Source of the DNA: Gammaproteobacteria bacterium
Lineage (GTDB): Bacteria > Pseudomonadota > Gammaproteobacteria > Steroidobacterales > Woeseiaceae
Reading direction: 5' to 3'
DNA length: 64,000 nucleotides
Assembly (NCBI GenBank): GCA_024640305.1
Contig: JAHEFG010000044.1
Coordinates: forward strand, 88,034-152,033
Shown here piece after piece: positions 29,314 through 38,267 of this stretch. Position 1 is the stretch's first letter. Every line of letters starts with the position of its first letter. Both the position numbers and the translations under genes were made by a program. Below the pieces are notes generated by a model. It was not told the DNA's origin. It saw only the letters and a program-made list of their open reading frames with translations, and did no database searches.

Positions 29314-30477
29314 TCACTCTCCTGTTACGCGCTGATGACCTGTTTCGCCGCGAGCAATCAGCTCCGCCGATTCGATGTTGGTTCCGCCGTGGGCATAGGC
29401 CCGTCCAAAGCGATTCTCGAGAATATCTGCAAGCCGGAATTGCTCCTGGGCGACGAATCCTTCGTAGTCGCCCGCATTCGACAAGACGAGGTCCAGAACG
29501 CTGCATATTCCCGCAGCGGTTGTGACTTGTATAGCCGACCATAGACGACCCGCGACAACCTGCGGATACACTTTGTTAACGTAGTTTTCTTCACGGAATT
29601 CACCGTCCTGTTCACCGGTGACCGCTACGTAGATAACGACGACGTCCTGTAAGGTCTGCGGAACCGCGTTCTCGAGAATGCGTTTCAAGGTCCCACGATC
29701 GTGATTCAATTTCAGTCCATCCATTAACAGCCGCATCTGCTCGCAATGGCCTGGATAACGGATTGTCTTGTAGTTCATTGTATTGACACGGTCACCGTAG
29801 GTTTCACCAAGTGAACCCAGGCCGCCGGAGGTGTTGAACGCTTCGTATCGCGTACCATCAATTTCGATTTTCTCGAGGCCCTCCAGAGGAAGAACTTCAA
29901 CTTCCTTGCCATCGACGATGCTATGGCACATGTTGCCATACTCATTGATGACACCATCGGTAGACCATGTCAGGGAGTACTTGAGCACGTTGTTCGGGTG
30001 CTGGGGCAGAGCTCCAACTCGTAACTTGACCGAAGCCAGTGTATCGAAATGCTGGATCAACTCGTTTGCGGCGATACTGATAAAGCCCGGCGCGAGACCG
30101 CATTGCGGTGCGAATACTTTTTTGGATCCTTCAGCCAGCTTTCGCACGGCCTCTGTTACTGCAACATCTTCAGTCAGGTCGAAGTAGTGAAGGTCTTCTT
30201 CTCGTGCAACTTCCGCCACGGTGACATTGCAGTAATACGGCAAACTGGAGACTACGGCGAGAGGCCGATGTTCGCGAACATGCTTGCTCACGGCGGCTTT
30301 GTCGGTGGCATCGATATCGAAAGCACTGATGTTCTTGTTGCCGTGAGCCTTCGCCACCTTAGCTGCAGCGCCCGGTTGAGAGTCACCAAGTTGGACATGA
30401 TAGTCACCAGATTCTGCGAGTAACCCAGAAATGAGTGCGCCGATCTTGCCAGCGCCGAGTACGAGAATGTCCTTCAT
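29314..30477 (-). CDS. Saccharopine dehydrogenase family enzyme (lysine catabolism)
   Basis: A 387-residue oxidoreductase. It starts directly in a Rossmann fold ([17 protein letters not shown], GxGxxG) and continues with the saccharopine dehydrogenase catalytic and C-terminal domain, seen in [13 protein letters not shown] and [27 protein letters not shown]. The adjacent ALDH suggests it makes alpha-aminoadipate semialdehyde, either from saccharopine or directly from lysine as a lysine 6-dehydrogenase. No lysine-ketoglutarate reductase gene is in the window. The ATG at 30477 has a strong GGAGGGG site. An in-frame ATG at 30534, also with a good site (GGAGAGAGG), would add 19 residues. Confidence 0.85.
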   Translation of the reverse strand: MKDILVLGAGKIGALISGLLAESGDYHVQLGDSQPGAAAKVAKAHGNKNISAFDIDATDKAAVSKHVREHRPLAVVSSLPYYCNVTVAEVAREEDLHYFDLTEDVAVTEAVRKLAEGSKKVFAPQCGLAPGFISIAANELIQHFDTLASVKLRVGALPQHPNNVLKYSLTWSTDGVINEYGNMCHSIVDGKEVEVLPLEGLEKIEIDGTRYEAFNTSGGLGSLGETYGDRVNTMNYKTIRYPGHCEQMRLLMDGLKLNHDRGTLKRILENAVPQTLQDVVVIYVAVTGEQDGEFREENYVNKVYPQVVAGRLWSAIQVTTAAGICSVLDLVLSNAGDYEGFVAQEQFRLADILENRFGRAYAHGGTNIESAELIARGETGHQRVTGE

Positions 30478-30491
30478 GAGACCCCTCCAGC

Positions 30492-30519
30492 AAAAGAAAA
30501 ACCGCCAGCTAAATGGCGG
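30492..30519 (-). terminator. Terminator-like hairpin in the leader of the lysine-catabolic operon
   Basis: Read on the minus strand, CCGCCA pairs with TGGCGG around a six-base loop. It is followed at once by TTTTTCTTTT. The structure lies between the start codon of the saccharopine-dehydrogenase-like gene and its upstream promoter region. No gene ends here, because the upstream neighbour is divergent. An attenuator of the operon is therefore the natural reading. Confidence 0.6.
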
Positions 30520-30659
30520 ATATGTGGCGCGCATTGTGCCTCTCTCCAGCGCCGCTTTCCACACCGCGTTAAGCCACTGATTACATGAGAAACTTTTGCA
30601 GTAGTGTGAGCCCCCGTGGCATAGTTCGCCACCCAAATCGGCCCTGAGCGGACTACAAC

Positions 30660-32036
30660 GTGAGCAGATCAACTGCCAAAGCAGAATGGCATCCCGAGAG
30701 CTGGCAGAAAATGCCGGCTGCCCAGCAGGCTACTTACCCGAATCAGGATGAACTGGATAGTGTGGTTTCGGACCTGGGTCGCCTACCACCGCTTGTCACT
30801 TCATGGGAGGTCGATTCTCTCAAGGAGCATATTGCCAGGGCGCAGCGAGGCGAGGCCTTCGTTTTGCAGGGCGGCGATTGTGCCGAGACGTTTGACGAGT
30901 GCACGTCCGAAAATATTGTGGCGAAACTCAAGATACTGCTGCAGATGAGCCTGGTCATGCTCTATGGGCTGAAGAAACCGGTTGTGCGGGTGGGGCGGAT
31001 GGCCGGGCAGTATGCGAAGCCCCGTTCCGCCGATATCGAGACTCGTGACGGCACATCCTTGCCAAGTTTTCGGGGCGACCTGATTAACCGTAATCCGTTT
31101 ACGCCGGACGATCGAATTCCGGATCCGCAAATGATATTGCGCGGTTATGAACGTGCTGCACTGACTTTGAATTTTGTTCGTTCCCTTATCGATGGCGGTT
31201 TCGCAGACCTCCACCATCCGGAATACTGGGACCTGGACTGGGTAGGGCACTCGACGATGGCCGATGAATATCATGGCATCGTCAGGTCGATCTCAAATTC
31301 GTTGGATTTCCTGGAAACAGTTTCCGGACAACAATTGCACAAGACGCAACGTGCCGATATTTTTGCTGCGCACGAGGGGCTGCATTTGCTATACGAGCAG
31401 TCGCAAACGCGCTATCTCGATCGACGTGGGCTTTGGTATAACCTCACGACGCACTTTCCGTGGATAGGCATGCGTACTGCCGCAATGGACGGCGCGCATA
31501 TCGAGTATTTCCGCGGCATCGCCAATCCAATGGGCGTCAAGATCGGGCCGGGAATGACACGTCAATGGGTGCAGGACCTCGTTGGAGTGCTTAACCCTGA
31601 AAATGAGCCGGGTCGCTTGACGCTGATTCACCGCTTCGGTGCAAACAGTATCGAAGAGAACCTGCCCGACCTTATAAAGGCAGTTAACGACACCGGTTCA
31701 CCGGTTCTATGGGTATGTGACCCCATGCACGGCAACACAGAGAGTACGGCAGACGGAACCAAAACGCGCCGTTTCGACAATATCGTTTCCGAGTTGGAGT
31801 CAGCCTTTCGGGTGCACGAAGAGATGGGCAGTCACCTTGGCGGAGTTCATCTTGAACTCACCGGCGAGAACGTCACTGAGTGCACGGGCGGTGCGCGGGG
31901 ATTAACCGATGGCGATCTCGCGCGCGAGTACAAATCGACAGTCGACCCGAGACTCAATTATGAGCAGGCCATGGAAGTGGCAATGCGTATTGCCGGACTG
32001 CACCAGGGCAATGGGAAAGAGCGTAGAGGCGGTTAG
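30660..32036 (+). CDS. Class II 3-deoxy-7-phosphoheptulonate synthase
   Basis: First enzyme of the shikimate pathway (phosphoenolpyruvate plus erythrose-4-phosphate). The 458-residue length and the motifs FVLQGGDCAETFDECTSE, VRVGRMAGQYAKPRS, WVCDPMHGNTEST and GGVHLELTGENVTEC define the plant/Mycobacterium-like class II type rather than AroF/G/H class I. The start is GTG at 30660. It is divergent from the lysine operon and overlaps the RluE-like gene by 4 bases tail to tail. Confidence 0.95.
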   Translation: MSRSTAKAEWHPESWQKMPAAQQATYPNQDELDSVVSDLGRLPPLVTSWEVDSLKEHIARAQRGEAFVLQGGDCAETFDECTSENIVAKLKILLQMSLVMLYGLKKPVVRVGRMAGQYAKPRSADIETRDGTSLPSFRGDLINRNPFTPDDRIPDPQMILRGYERAALTLNFVRSLIDGGFADLHHPEYWDLDWVGHSTMADEYHGIVRSISNSLDFLETVSGQQLHKTQRADIFAAHEGLHLLYEQSQTRYLDRRGLWYNLTTHFPWIGMRTAAMDGAHIEYFRGIANPMGVKIGPGMTRQWVQDLVGVLNPENEPGRLTLIHRFGANSIEENLPDLIKAVNDTGSPVLWVCDPMHGNTESTADGTKTRRFDNIVSELESAFRVHEEMGSHLGGVHLELTGENVTECTGGARGLTDGDLAREYKSTVDPRLNYEQAMEVAMRIAGLHQGNGKERRGG

Positions 32037-32608
32037 TTATCTTTTTGTGTTAACTGCAGCCAGGCTTCGCGCGTCGCAATGCAGCGAGCCTCCCCGGGCT
32101 GCAGGCCATCTAGTGACCATGGCCCGATCGATGCCCTGATAAGGCGCAGGGTCGGCAATCCCACGGCCGCCGTCATTCTGCGCACCTGCCGATTGCGTCC
32201 TGTCGAGATGCTGAGTTCAATCCAGCTATCCGGAATGCTTTTTCGGAAGCGTATCGGGGGTATGCGAGCCCAAAGCCCGGGCGGTTCTGCGATGGCGCGT
32301 GCGGTGTGAGCTATGGCATTCCCATCAGGCAGGTCAATTCCGCCTCGTAGTGCGGCAAGCTGACTTGCGGACGCCTCACCTTCGACCTGGGCCCAGTATG
32401 TTTTGCAGATTTTTGAGTCAGGCTGACTGATGCGTGCCTGCAATTTTCCATCATCTGTCAGCAACAAGAGACCCTCGCTGTCGTAGTCCAGTCGACCCGC
32501 GGGGTAAACGTCTTTTTGCTGCACAAATTCGGCCAGGGTCCGTCGACCATCGGCATCGCGAAACTGGCTGAGGACCTGGTAGGGCTTGTTGAGCAGGATC
32601 AGGGGCAT
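32033..32608 (-). CDS. RluE-like 23S rRNA pseudouridine synthase
   Basis: A 191-residue RsuA/RluB/E/F family pseudouridine synthase lacking an N-terminal S4 domain, like E. coli RluE (which modifies U2457). The catalytic Asp is in the AGRLDYDSEGLLLLT motif, and the C-terminal STGRNRQVRRMTAAVGLPTLRL block is typical. The ATG at 32608 (MPLILLNKPYQVLS) was chosen; five extra residues are possible. It is divergent from the glycosylase gene across 50 bases. Confidence 0.88.
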   Translation of the reverse strand: MPLILLNKPYQVLSQFRDADGRRTLAEFVQQKDVYPAGRLDYDSEGLLLLTDDGKLQARISQPDSKICKTYWAQVEGEASASQLAALRGGIDLPDGNAIAHTARAIAEPPGLWARIPPIRFRKSIPDSWIELSISTGRNRQVRRMTAAVGLPTLRLIRASIGPWSLDGLQPGEARCIATREAWLQLTQKDN

Positions 32609-32658
32609 ATCGGTACAATGCACGCCTTTTTAGGATAAGTGCAGCCGCATATTAGACG

Positions 32659-33297
32659 ATGTCGCCAACTATTTATGACAAAAATTGCCGCTCCTGCCCG
32701 CGATTGGCGGTGTTTCTGGATGACGTTAATGAACGCTATCCGGACTATTTCTGTAAGCCGGTGCCGCCTTTTGGTGACAAGGAATCAGACTTCCTGATTG
32801 TTGGGCTCGCACCAGGTATGCATGGTGCAAATCGAACAGGGCGACCGTTCACCGGTGACCACGCGGGTATCCTGCTGTACCAGATGCTGCACAAGTACGG
32901 GTTTACGTCTGCACCTGAGTCTTTGGCTGCAGATGATGGCCTCGTGATGACCGGGTGTCGTATAACCAATGCGGTCAAGTGCCTGCCGCCGGATAACAAA
33001 CCGGTTGGTGCCGAAATCAATACCTGCAATTCATTCCTCGAAAATGAACTGCGCTCGATGCCAGCGGAATCGCTCGTGCTGGCGCTTGGCGGCATCGCAC
33101 ATCGAGCCGTGGTAAAAGCGTTCGGAGGCAGGCAGGCGGACTTCAAGTTTGCCCATGCAGCGGTGCACGACCTCGGCGAATTACGCATGGTCGATTCCTA
33201 CCACTGCAGTCGCTACAACACGAATACGCGACGCCTCACAACCGAAATGTTTGATGCAGTATTTGCACAAGCGCGGGAGTTATTGGATAAACAATAG
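32659..33297 (+). CDS. Type 5 uracil-DNA glycosylase (UDGb)
   Basis: A 212-residue DNA repair glycosylase of the UDG superfamily. Motif A, GLAPGMHGANRTGRPFTGDHAG, is seen in parts as LAPGMHGANRTGRPFTG and lacks the acidic residue of family 1, as in family 5. Motif B is SYHCSRYNTNTRRLT. Four cysteines (CRSC near the N-terminus, CRITNAVKC centrally) are placed to bind an Fe-S cluster. The uvrC gene starts one base after its stop, joining two repair genes in one unit. Confidence 0.88.
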   Translation: MSPTIYDKNCRSCPRLAVFLDDVNERYPDYFCKPVPPFGDKESDFLIVGLAPGMHGANRTGRPFTGDHAGILLYQMLHKYGFTSAPESLAADDGLVMTGCRITNAVKCLPPDNKPVGAEINTCNSFLENELRSMPAESLVLALGGIAHRAVVKAFGGRQADFKFAHAAVHDLGELRMVDSYHCSRYNTNTRRLTTEMFDAVFAQARELLDKQ

Positions 33298-33298
33298 G

Positions 33299-35128
33299 GT
33301 GAGCGACGAACGTAAATTCGACGAAGAGTCCTTTCTTCGTAGTCTGACGCACCGACCGGGTGTGTATCGCATGCTAAATGCGAAGCACAAAGTGCTATAC
33401 GTTGGCAAAGCACGCGACCTCAGGAAACGTGTGTCGAGTTATTTCCACCGTACGCATGATTCGGTGAAGACAACTGCCCTCATGAAGTTGGTGGCAAATG
33501 TCGAAGTGACCGTTACGAATACCGAAGCGGAAGCTCTGATTCTCGAATACAACCTGATCAAGCAACACAAGCCGCGTTTCAATGTCACGCTCCGTGACGA
33601 CAAGAGTTATCCGTACATCTATGTATCGACGCAGCATCGCTTTCCGCGCCTCCAGTTTCATCGGGGCCCGCGCAAAGGGAAGGGTCGGTATTTTGGACCA
33701 TACCCCAGTACCAGTGCGGTTCGGCAGACGCTCAATGAATTGCAGAAACTGTTTCTGGTTCGGCAGTGCAAGGACAGCTATTTCGCAAATCGATCGCGCC
33801 CATGCCTGCAATACCAGATCAAGCGTTGTACCGCTCCCTGCGTGGATCTGATTTCGAAGGATCAGTATGCGAAGGACGTTGACGCCGCCATTGATTTTCT
33901 CGACGGCAAGAATCAAAGCGTCATTGATACCTTTGTGGCGCGTATGGATGAAGCATCCAATGCAAGGGAGTATGAGCAAGCGGCACGGTACCGAGATCAG
34001 ATATCTCGCCTGAAAGAGGTTGAGGCGCGACAACTTATATCGAGATCCGCCAGTAAGGACCTGGATATTCTTGGCTTTGCATCGAACGGTGCCATACATT
34101 GCGTGACGGTGTTATTCATTCGCAATGGCTCGATTATTGGAAGTCGGGATCATTTCCCACGCCTTGCCGGCGAGACTGGCCCACAGAAAATCCTGAATGG
34201 ATTCGTTTCACAGTATTACCTCGGCCGTGACGCTCCTGCCGAAATTATTCTCGACAGGGAAATTGACGATGCACTGTTGCTGCAGGACGAGTTAAGCAAC
34301 CGCATGGCGCGCAAGGTGCGAATCAGGCACAAGGTACGTGGAGATCGTCTGCGTTGGTCACAGATGGCTCAGACAAATGCCGAGCAAGGGCTGAATCTGC
34401 AGGTTGCAAGCAACGCGACGATTCGTCGTCAATTTCAGGCCCTGGCAGAAACGCTTGGCCTCGATGAGGTACCAGAGCGCCTTGAGTGCTTCGACGTCAG
34501 TCACACGTCGGGAGAGGCAACAGTGGCGTCATGTGTCGTATTCAACGCGGCAGGAGCACTGAAAAGCGATTACCGGCGGTTTAACCTGAGTCCGGGGTCT
34601 GCAGGGGACGATTACGCGGCAATGGCAGAGGCGCTCAGACGCCGATACACGCGGGTCAAGAAAGGCGAGGTACCAATGCCCGATGTTTTATTTGTCGATG
34701 GCGGCAAAGGGCAGTTATCAGAGGCTGTGCGCGTACTCCAGGATTTGGAACTGGACTGGCTGCATGTCGTCGGGGTGGCGAAAGGCCGGTCGCGCAGGCC
34801 AGGGGCGGAACGACTGTTCCTGGCAGGTGAAAAAAGGGCTCTGCAATTTCCGCCGGACTCGCCGGCATTGTTACTGATACAGCAAATCCGTGACGAGGCG
34901 CACCGTTTCGCAATAACGGGGCATCGTCAACGGCGCGCAAAAACACGTAATACTTCAAGATTGGAAGAAATTCCGGGGCTTGGGCCCAAAAAACGCCGGG
35001 AACTCCTGCGGCAGTTTGGAGGGCTGCAGGGCGTGATCGGGGCTGGCGTCGATGATTTGATTAAAGTACGAGGGATCAGTCGATCGCTGGCAGAATCGAT
35101 ATACAATGACCTGCACCTGGACGGATAG
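33299..35128 (+). CDS. uvrC: UvrABC excinuclease subunit C
   Basis: Dual-incision nuclease of nucleotide excision repair. The GTG at 33299, directly after the upstream stop, gives 609 residues (610 in E. coli). Domains in order are a GIY-YIG nuclease (about 15-95, GVYRML and VLYVGKARDL), a cysteine-rich segment with CLQYQIKRCTAPC, and a UVR motif (DEASNAREYEQAARYRDQI). The RNase-H-like nuclease domain (ECFDVSHTSGEATVAS, LFVDGGKGQL) and tandem helix-hairpin-helix motifs (IPGLGPKKRRELL, VRGISRSLAESIY) follow. Longer frames into the glycosylase gene are not supported. Confidence 0.97.
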   Translation: MSDERKFDEESFLRSLTHRPGVYRMLNAKHKVLYVGKARDLRKRVSSYFHRTHDSVKTTALMKLVANVEVTVTNTEAEALILEYNLIKQHKPRFNVTLRDDKSYPYIYVSTQHRFPRLQFHRGPRKGKGRYFGPYPSTSAVRQTLNELQKLFLVRQCKDSYFANRSRPCLQYQIKRCTAPCVDLISKDQYAKDVDAAIDFLDGKNQSVIDTFVARMDEASNAREYEQAARYRDQISRLKEVEARQLISRSASKDLDILGFASNGAIHCVTVLFIRNGSIIGSRDHFPRLAGETGPQKILNGFVSQYYLGRDAPAEIILDREIDDALLLQDELSNRMARKVRIRHKVRGDRLRWSQMAQTNAEQGLNLQVASNATIRRQFQALAETLGLDEVPERLECFDVSHTSGEATVASCVVFNAAGALKSDYRRFNLSPGSAGDDYAAMAEALRRRYTRVKKGEVPMPDVLFVDGGKGQLSEAVRVLQDLELDWLHVVGVAKGRSRRPGAERLFLAGEKRALQFPPDSPALLLIQQIRDEAHRFAITGHRQRRAKTRNTSRLEEIPGLGPKKRRELLRQFGGLQGVIGAGVDDLIKVRGISRSLAESIYNDLHLDG

Positions 35129-35149
35129 AAGACAAAGAGCAAACCAGTC

Positions 35150-35719
35150 TTGAAACTTAACCTGGCCATAATCCTGACGCTGTTTCGAATCGCCGCAATT
35201 CCGATTGTAGTGATTTGCTTCTACAGCCAGATTCCCAATGCGCGGCCAATCGCGGCGCTGCTATTTGGGGTCGCGGCGATCACTGACCTGCTCGATGGAT
35301 GGGTAGCACGCCGCTTTGCGCAGATGTCCAAGTTCGGCGAGTTCCTTGACCCGGTGGCAGATAAGTTGATGGTGGCGATCGTCCTGGTCATGCTTGTGCA
35401 GGATAATCCGCACTGGTACGTCGATATTATTGCCATGATCATCATCGGCCGGGAGATCACGATTTCTGCCCTGCGAGAGTGGATGGCGACGATTGGCGAG
35501 CGCGCTAATGTCCAGGTATCGATGTCTGGCAAGATCAAGACGACTCTGCAGATGTTTGGAATCGGCTTCATGGTTTATCAGAACGACTTGCTTGGCTTTC
35601 CTATCTACGCGATCGGTTTTTGGCTGCTCGTCGCGGCTGCGTGCATGACAATCTGGTCGATGATCGTGTATTTGCGCGCCGCCTGGCCGTTCATCGTTGC
35701 CGATAATGGCGGTACTTGA
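35150..35719 (+). CDS. pgsA: CDP-diacylglycerol-glycerol-3-phosphate 3-phosphatidyltransferase
   Basis: Inner-membrane enzyme that commits CDP-diacylglycerol to phosphatidylglycerol and cardiolipin synthesis. The 189-residue protein has four to five hydrophobic helices. It carries the CDP-alcohol phosphotransferase signature DGWVARRFAQMSKFGEFLD with PVAD next (DGx2ARx8Gx3Dx3D). The start is TTG at 35150. The uvrC-pgsA-tRNA-Gly order matches E. coli. Confidence 0.96.
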   Translation: MKLNLAIILTLFRIAAIPIVVICFYSQIPNARPIAALLFGVAAITDLLDGWVARRFAQMSKFGEFLDPVADKLMVAIVLVMLVQDNPHWYVDIIAMIIIGREITISALREWMATIGERANVQVSMSGKIKTTLQMFGIGFMVYQNDLLGFPIYAIGFWLLVAAACMTIWSMIVYLRAAWPFIVADNGGT

Positions 35720-35743
35720 CGTCGTACTATCGGTTGATATTGC

Positions 35744-35771
35744 TTGACAGGCTGCGCCTAGAGGCTAAAAT
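35744..35771 (+). promoter_or_regulatory. Predicted strong sigma-70 promoter for tRNA-Gly
   Basis: TTGACA (35744-35749) and TAAAAT (35766-35771) are 16 bases apart, 12 bases before the tRNA-Gly gene. A GC-rich stretch CTCGGCCC follows the -10 box, the discriminator type usual for stringently controlled stable-RNA promoters. Confidence 0.7.
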
Positions 35772-35783
35772 CTCGGCCCTCGT

Positions 35784-35859
35784 GCGGGAATAGCTCAGTT
35801 GGTAGAGCGCAACCTTGCCAAGGTTGAGGTCGCCAGTTCGAACCTGGTTTCCCGCTCCA
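35784..35859 (+). tRNA. tRNA-Gly (anticodon GCC)
   Basis: Cloverleaf with acceptor GCGGGAA/TTCCCGC (outer pairs GCGGGA and TCCCGC) and D arm GCTC/GAGC. The anticodon stem-loop AACCT-TGCCAAG-GTT has anticodon GCC. The T arm is CCAG-TTCGAAC-CTGG, and CCA is encoded. Its place after pgsA corresponds to glyW of E. coli. Confidence 0.96.
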
Positions 35860-35867
35860 AACACTTG

Positions 35868-35894
35868 AAAGACCCCATTCATTGGGGTCTTTTT
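35868..35894 (+). terminator. Rho-independent terminator after tRNA-Gly
   Basis: AAAGACCCC and GGGGTCTTT form a nine-pair stem around ATTCATT and run into TTTT. It ends the tRNA-Gly transcript here, separating it from the downstream tRNA-Cys. Confidence 0.9.
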
Positions 35895-35960
35895 CGTTAT
35901 CATGCGAACCTTTTAGTCTGTTGGCGCATCTAATCCTCAGATCCCAACCGTGGAACGTCT

Positions 35961-38192
35961 ATGAGCTGTTTGTCGTCGAAGTGGGTGCTTGTCGGCGCGA
36001 TTGTGGTAGCTATGCCGTCATTGGCAACCAGTGAGGCGGCCAGTGTTTCCGCTTTGCCACATACCGATGATGCGATAAGCATCGACGGAGTGATGGACGA
36101 GGCGGCATGGCAGGACGCGACTGCCATCGACATCGATATCGAGACACGACCCGGGGAAAATATACCGGCCCGCGTCAAAACAGTGGCCTACATCCTTGAG
36201 AACGGCCAAAAACTCTACATAGCATTTGACGCCAGAGATCCCGAGCCAAGTGAGATTCGGGCTTATTTACGGGACAGGGACTCTGCCTGGAACGACGATT
36301 TCGTAGGTATCGTGTTGGACACCTACAATGACGAACGTCGAGCATTCGAGTTCTTCGCAAATCCTCTGGGCGTGCAGATGGATCTGACGAACGATGACGT
36401 CAATAAACGTGAGGACGAGTCCTGGGATGCGATCTGGGACTCAGCTGGCCGTATTAACGAATCCGGCTATATCGTCGAGATGGAAATTCCGCTGAACCAG
36501 CTAAGATTTCCGAGCATCGAGGGCGAACAGATCTGGGGCATTGACCTGCTGCGATTCTACCCGCGTGACCAACGCTATCGATTCTCTAATAACGAGACAG
36601 ACAGATCCCTTAATTGCTACTTGTGTCAGTTCAACAAGATCCAGGGCCTGGCAAATGCAGAGCCGGAGCGAGATTTGGAGATCGTCCCAACGCTGACAGG
36701 GTCGCGGACGGATTCGACAGATGACCCGGGAGTTATTCCTCTCGAGGAAGGCGATGCTGACGCGGAAGTCGGTGTCAATATTCGCTGGGGTATTACGCCC
36801 GACCTGACGGCGAACCTGGCAATCAACCCTGATTTCTCGCAGGTCGAAGCAGATGTCGCGCAGCTTGATGTTAACAACCAGTTCGCATTGTTTTACCCGG
36901 AAAAGCGTCCATTTTTCCTTGAGGGCGCTGACTACTTTCGTACTCCGCTGCGAGGAGTTTTCACACGCACCGTTGCGGATCCGTCGGCCGGTTTGAAATT
37001 GACAGGCAAACGGGACAAGAACACTTTTGGCGTATTCGCTGCGCAAGATGACGTAACCAACCTGATTTTTCCGGGCGCATTTGGCTCCGATAGCACGTCA
37101 CTCGATCAGGGCAATACGGCATTCGTTGGCCGATATGGCCGGAGTTTTGGAGATGCGTCAAACGTCGGCGGATTGTTGACACTTCGTGACGGCGACAATT
37201 ACCACAATTACATGGGAGGCGTGGATTCCCGCTGGAAGATCTCTGACCAACACAGCGCGTACTTTCAATTCCTGCATTCGGAGACTGAGTATCCGAATGA
37301 AACCGCTATCGAATTTGAACAGCCTTTGGGCAGTTTCTCCGGAGACGCCTACGCAGCTGGCTATGAATATAACTCGCGCGATTGGGTTGTCTGGGCCGAA
37401 CACGAGCGCGTGGACGCCAATTTCAGAGCGGATTCAGGGTTTATTCCTCGAGTCGACCTGGTCTCCTATCAACTCGGCGGTGGGCGAATCTGGCACGGCG
37501 GAGAAGATGACTGGTGGTCACGGCTCGAGTGGATATCTGAGTGGGACGATATTCATGACGAAAACGGTCAATTGCTGGAGCGCGAGGTTGAAACCTATTT
37601 GTTCGTGAACGGCCCGCTGCAATCACACCTTGAGGGTGGCGTAATTTTTCGCGATGTGCGATTCGAGGGCGTCACCTATGACGAAACAAAGATGGTTCTC
37701 TTTGGACGGTTTCAGCCGAAGGGAGGCCTGGTTCTGGGCATGTTTGCCGAGTATGGCGATCAGGTCGATTTCGAGAATGGCCGGTTGGGTGAGGAGTTAC
37801 GCTTGTCTCCGGATATCTCGTGGAACGTGAATCGAAATCTCCTTGTCCGACTGGACGCATCGTTCGTCACGCTGGATAGCCAGGACGGCGAAAACATCTT
37901 CGATGCCAAGGTTTATGATCTTCGGCTAACCTGGCAATTCAATTCGCGCAGCTTCCTGAGGTTTACCACGCAGCAGTACGATGTTGAGCGCAACCAGGCG
38001 CTCTACGATGACGAAGTTGACGAACACTCACGCAATGTCGGCAGGCAATTGTTGTACTCGTACAAGTTGAACCCACAGACAGTCTTCTTCCTCGGTTATT
38101 CAGATCAGTTCGTCGACGATGATCAGCTCAACGGCTTGACGGAAACCGATCGATCCCTGTTCATGAAGATTGGTTATGCCTGGACGCCCTAG
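35961..38192 (+). CDS. DUF5916 / CBM9-like outer-membrane protein
   Basis: A 743-residue protein with a signal peptide (about 1-26). A CBM9-like beta-sandwich (about 35-220) has IDGVMDEAAWQDA, GQKLYIAFDARDPEP and DDFVGIVLDTYNDERRA. A long C-terminal DUF5916 region (about 235-743) is rich in alternating aromatic strands such as AYFQFLHSETEYP and SWNVNRNLLVRLD. The chain ends in a strand finishing in aromatic and proline residues (KIGYAWTP), consistent with a beta-barrel. Family members are common in marine bacteria; substrate and role are unproven. The gene lies between tRNA-Gly and tRNA-Cys, which are adjacent in E. coli. Confidence 0.85.
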   Translation: MSCLSSKWVLVGAIVVAMPSLATSEAASVSALPHTDDAISIDGVMDEAAWQDATAIDIDIETRPGENIPARVKTVAYILENGQKLYIAFDARDPEPSEIRAYLRDRDSAWNDDFVGIVLDTYNDERRAFEFFANPLGVQMDLTNDDVNKREDESWDAIWDSAGRINESGYIVEMEIPLNQLRFPSIEGEQIWGIDLLRFYPRDQRYRFSNNETDRSLNCYLCQFNKIQGLANAEPERDLEIVPTLTGSRTDSTDDPGVIPLEEGDADAEVGVNIRWGITPDLTANLAINPDFSQVEADVAQLDVNNQFALFYPEKRPFFLEGADYFRTPLRGVFTRTVADPSAGLKLTGKRDKNTFGVFAAQDDVTNLIFPGAFGSDSTSLDQGNTAFVGRYGRSFGDASNVGGLLTLRDGDNYHNYMGGVDSRWKISDQHSAYFQFLHSETEYPNETAIEFEQPLGSFSGDAYAAGYEYNSRDWVVWAEHERVDANFRADSGFIPRVDLVSYQLGGGRIWHGGEDDWWSRLEWISEWDDIHDENGQLLEREVETYLFVNGPLQSHLEGGVIFRDVRFEGVTYDETKMVLFGRFQPKGGLVLGMFAEYGDQVDFENGRLGEELRLSPDISWNVNRNLLVRLDASFVTLDSQDGENIFDAKVYDLRLTWQFNSRSFLRFTTQQYDVERNQALYDDEVDEHSRNVGRQLLYSYKLNPQTVFFLGYSDQFVDDDQLNGLTETDRSLFMKIGYAWTP

Positions 38193-38221
38193 GTGTGCTC
38201 TGAAAACGAGCGGCAGTAGAA

Positions 38222-38249
38222 TTGATTCTGCAAGATAGGGCTGTATACT
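38222..38249 (+). promoter_or_regulatory. Predicted sigma-70 promoter for tRNA-Cys
   Basis: TTGATT (38222-38227) and TATACT (38244-38249) are 16 bases apart, 18 bases before the tRNA-Cys gene. This gives tRNA-Cys its own promoter now that it is separated from tRNA-Gly. Confidence 0.6.
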
Positions 38250-38267
38250 TCGACGCCTGCAACATGA

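Noticed and set aside
28651..29544. 297-codon plus-strand open frame
   Set aside because: It lies entirely opposite the ALDH7 gene and the end of the dehydrogenase gene, has no recognisable domain, and follows from codon bias of the real genes.
30520..30659. Possible glycine riboswitch in the dehydrogenase leader because of GGAGAGAGG
   Set aside because: The other conserved aptamer elements (CCGAAGG-type core and paired CTCTCAGG) are absent; GGAGAGAGG is better read as a ribosome-binding site.
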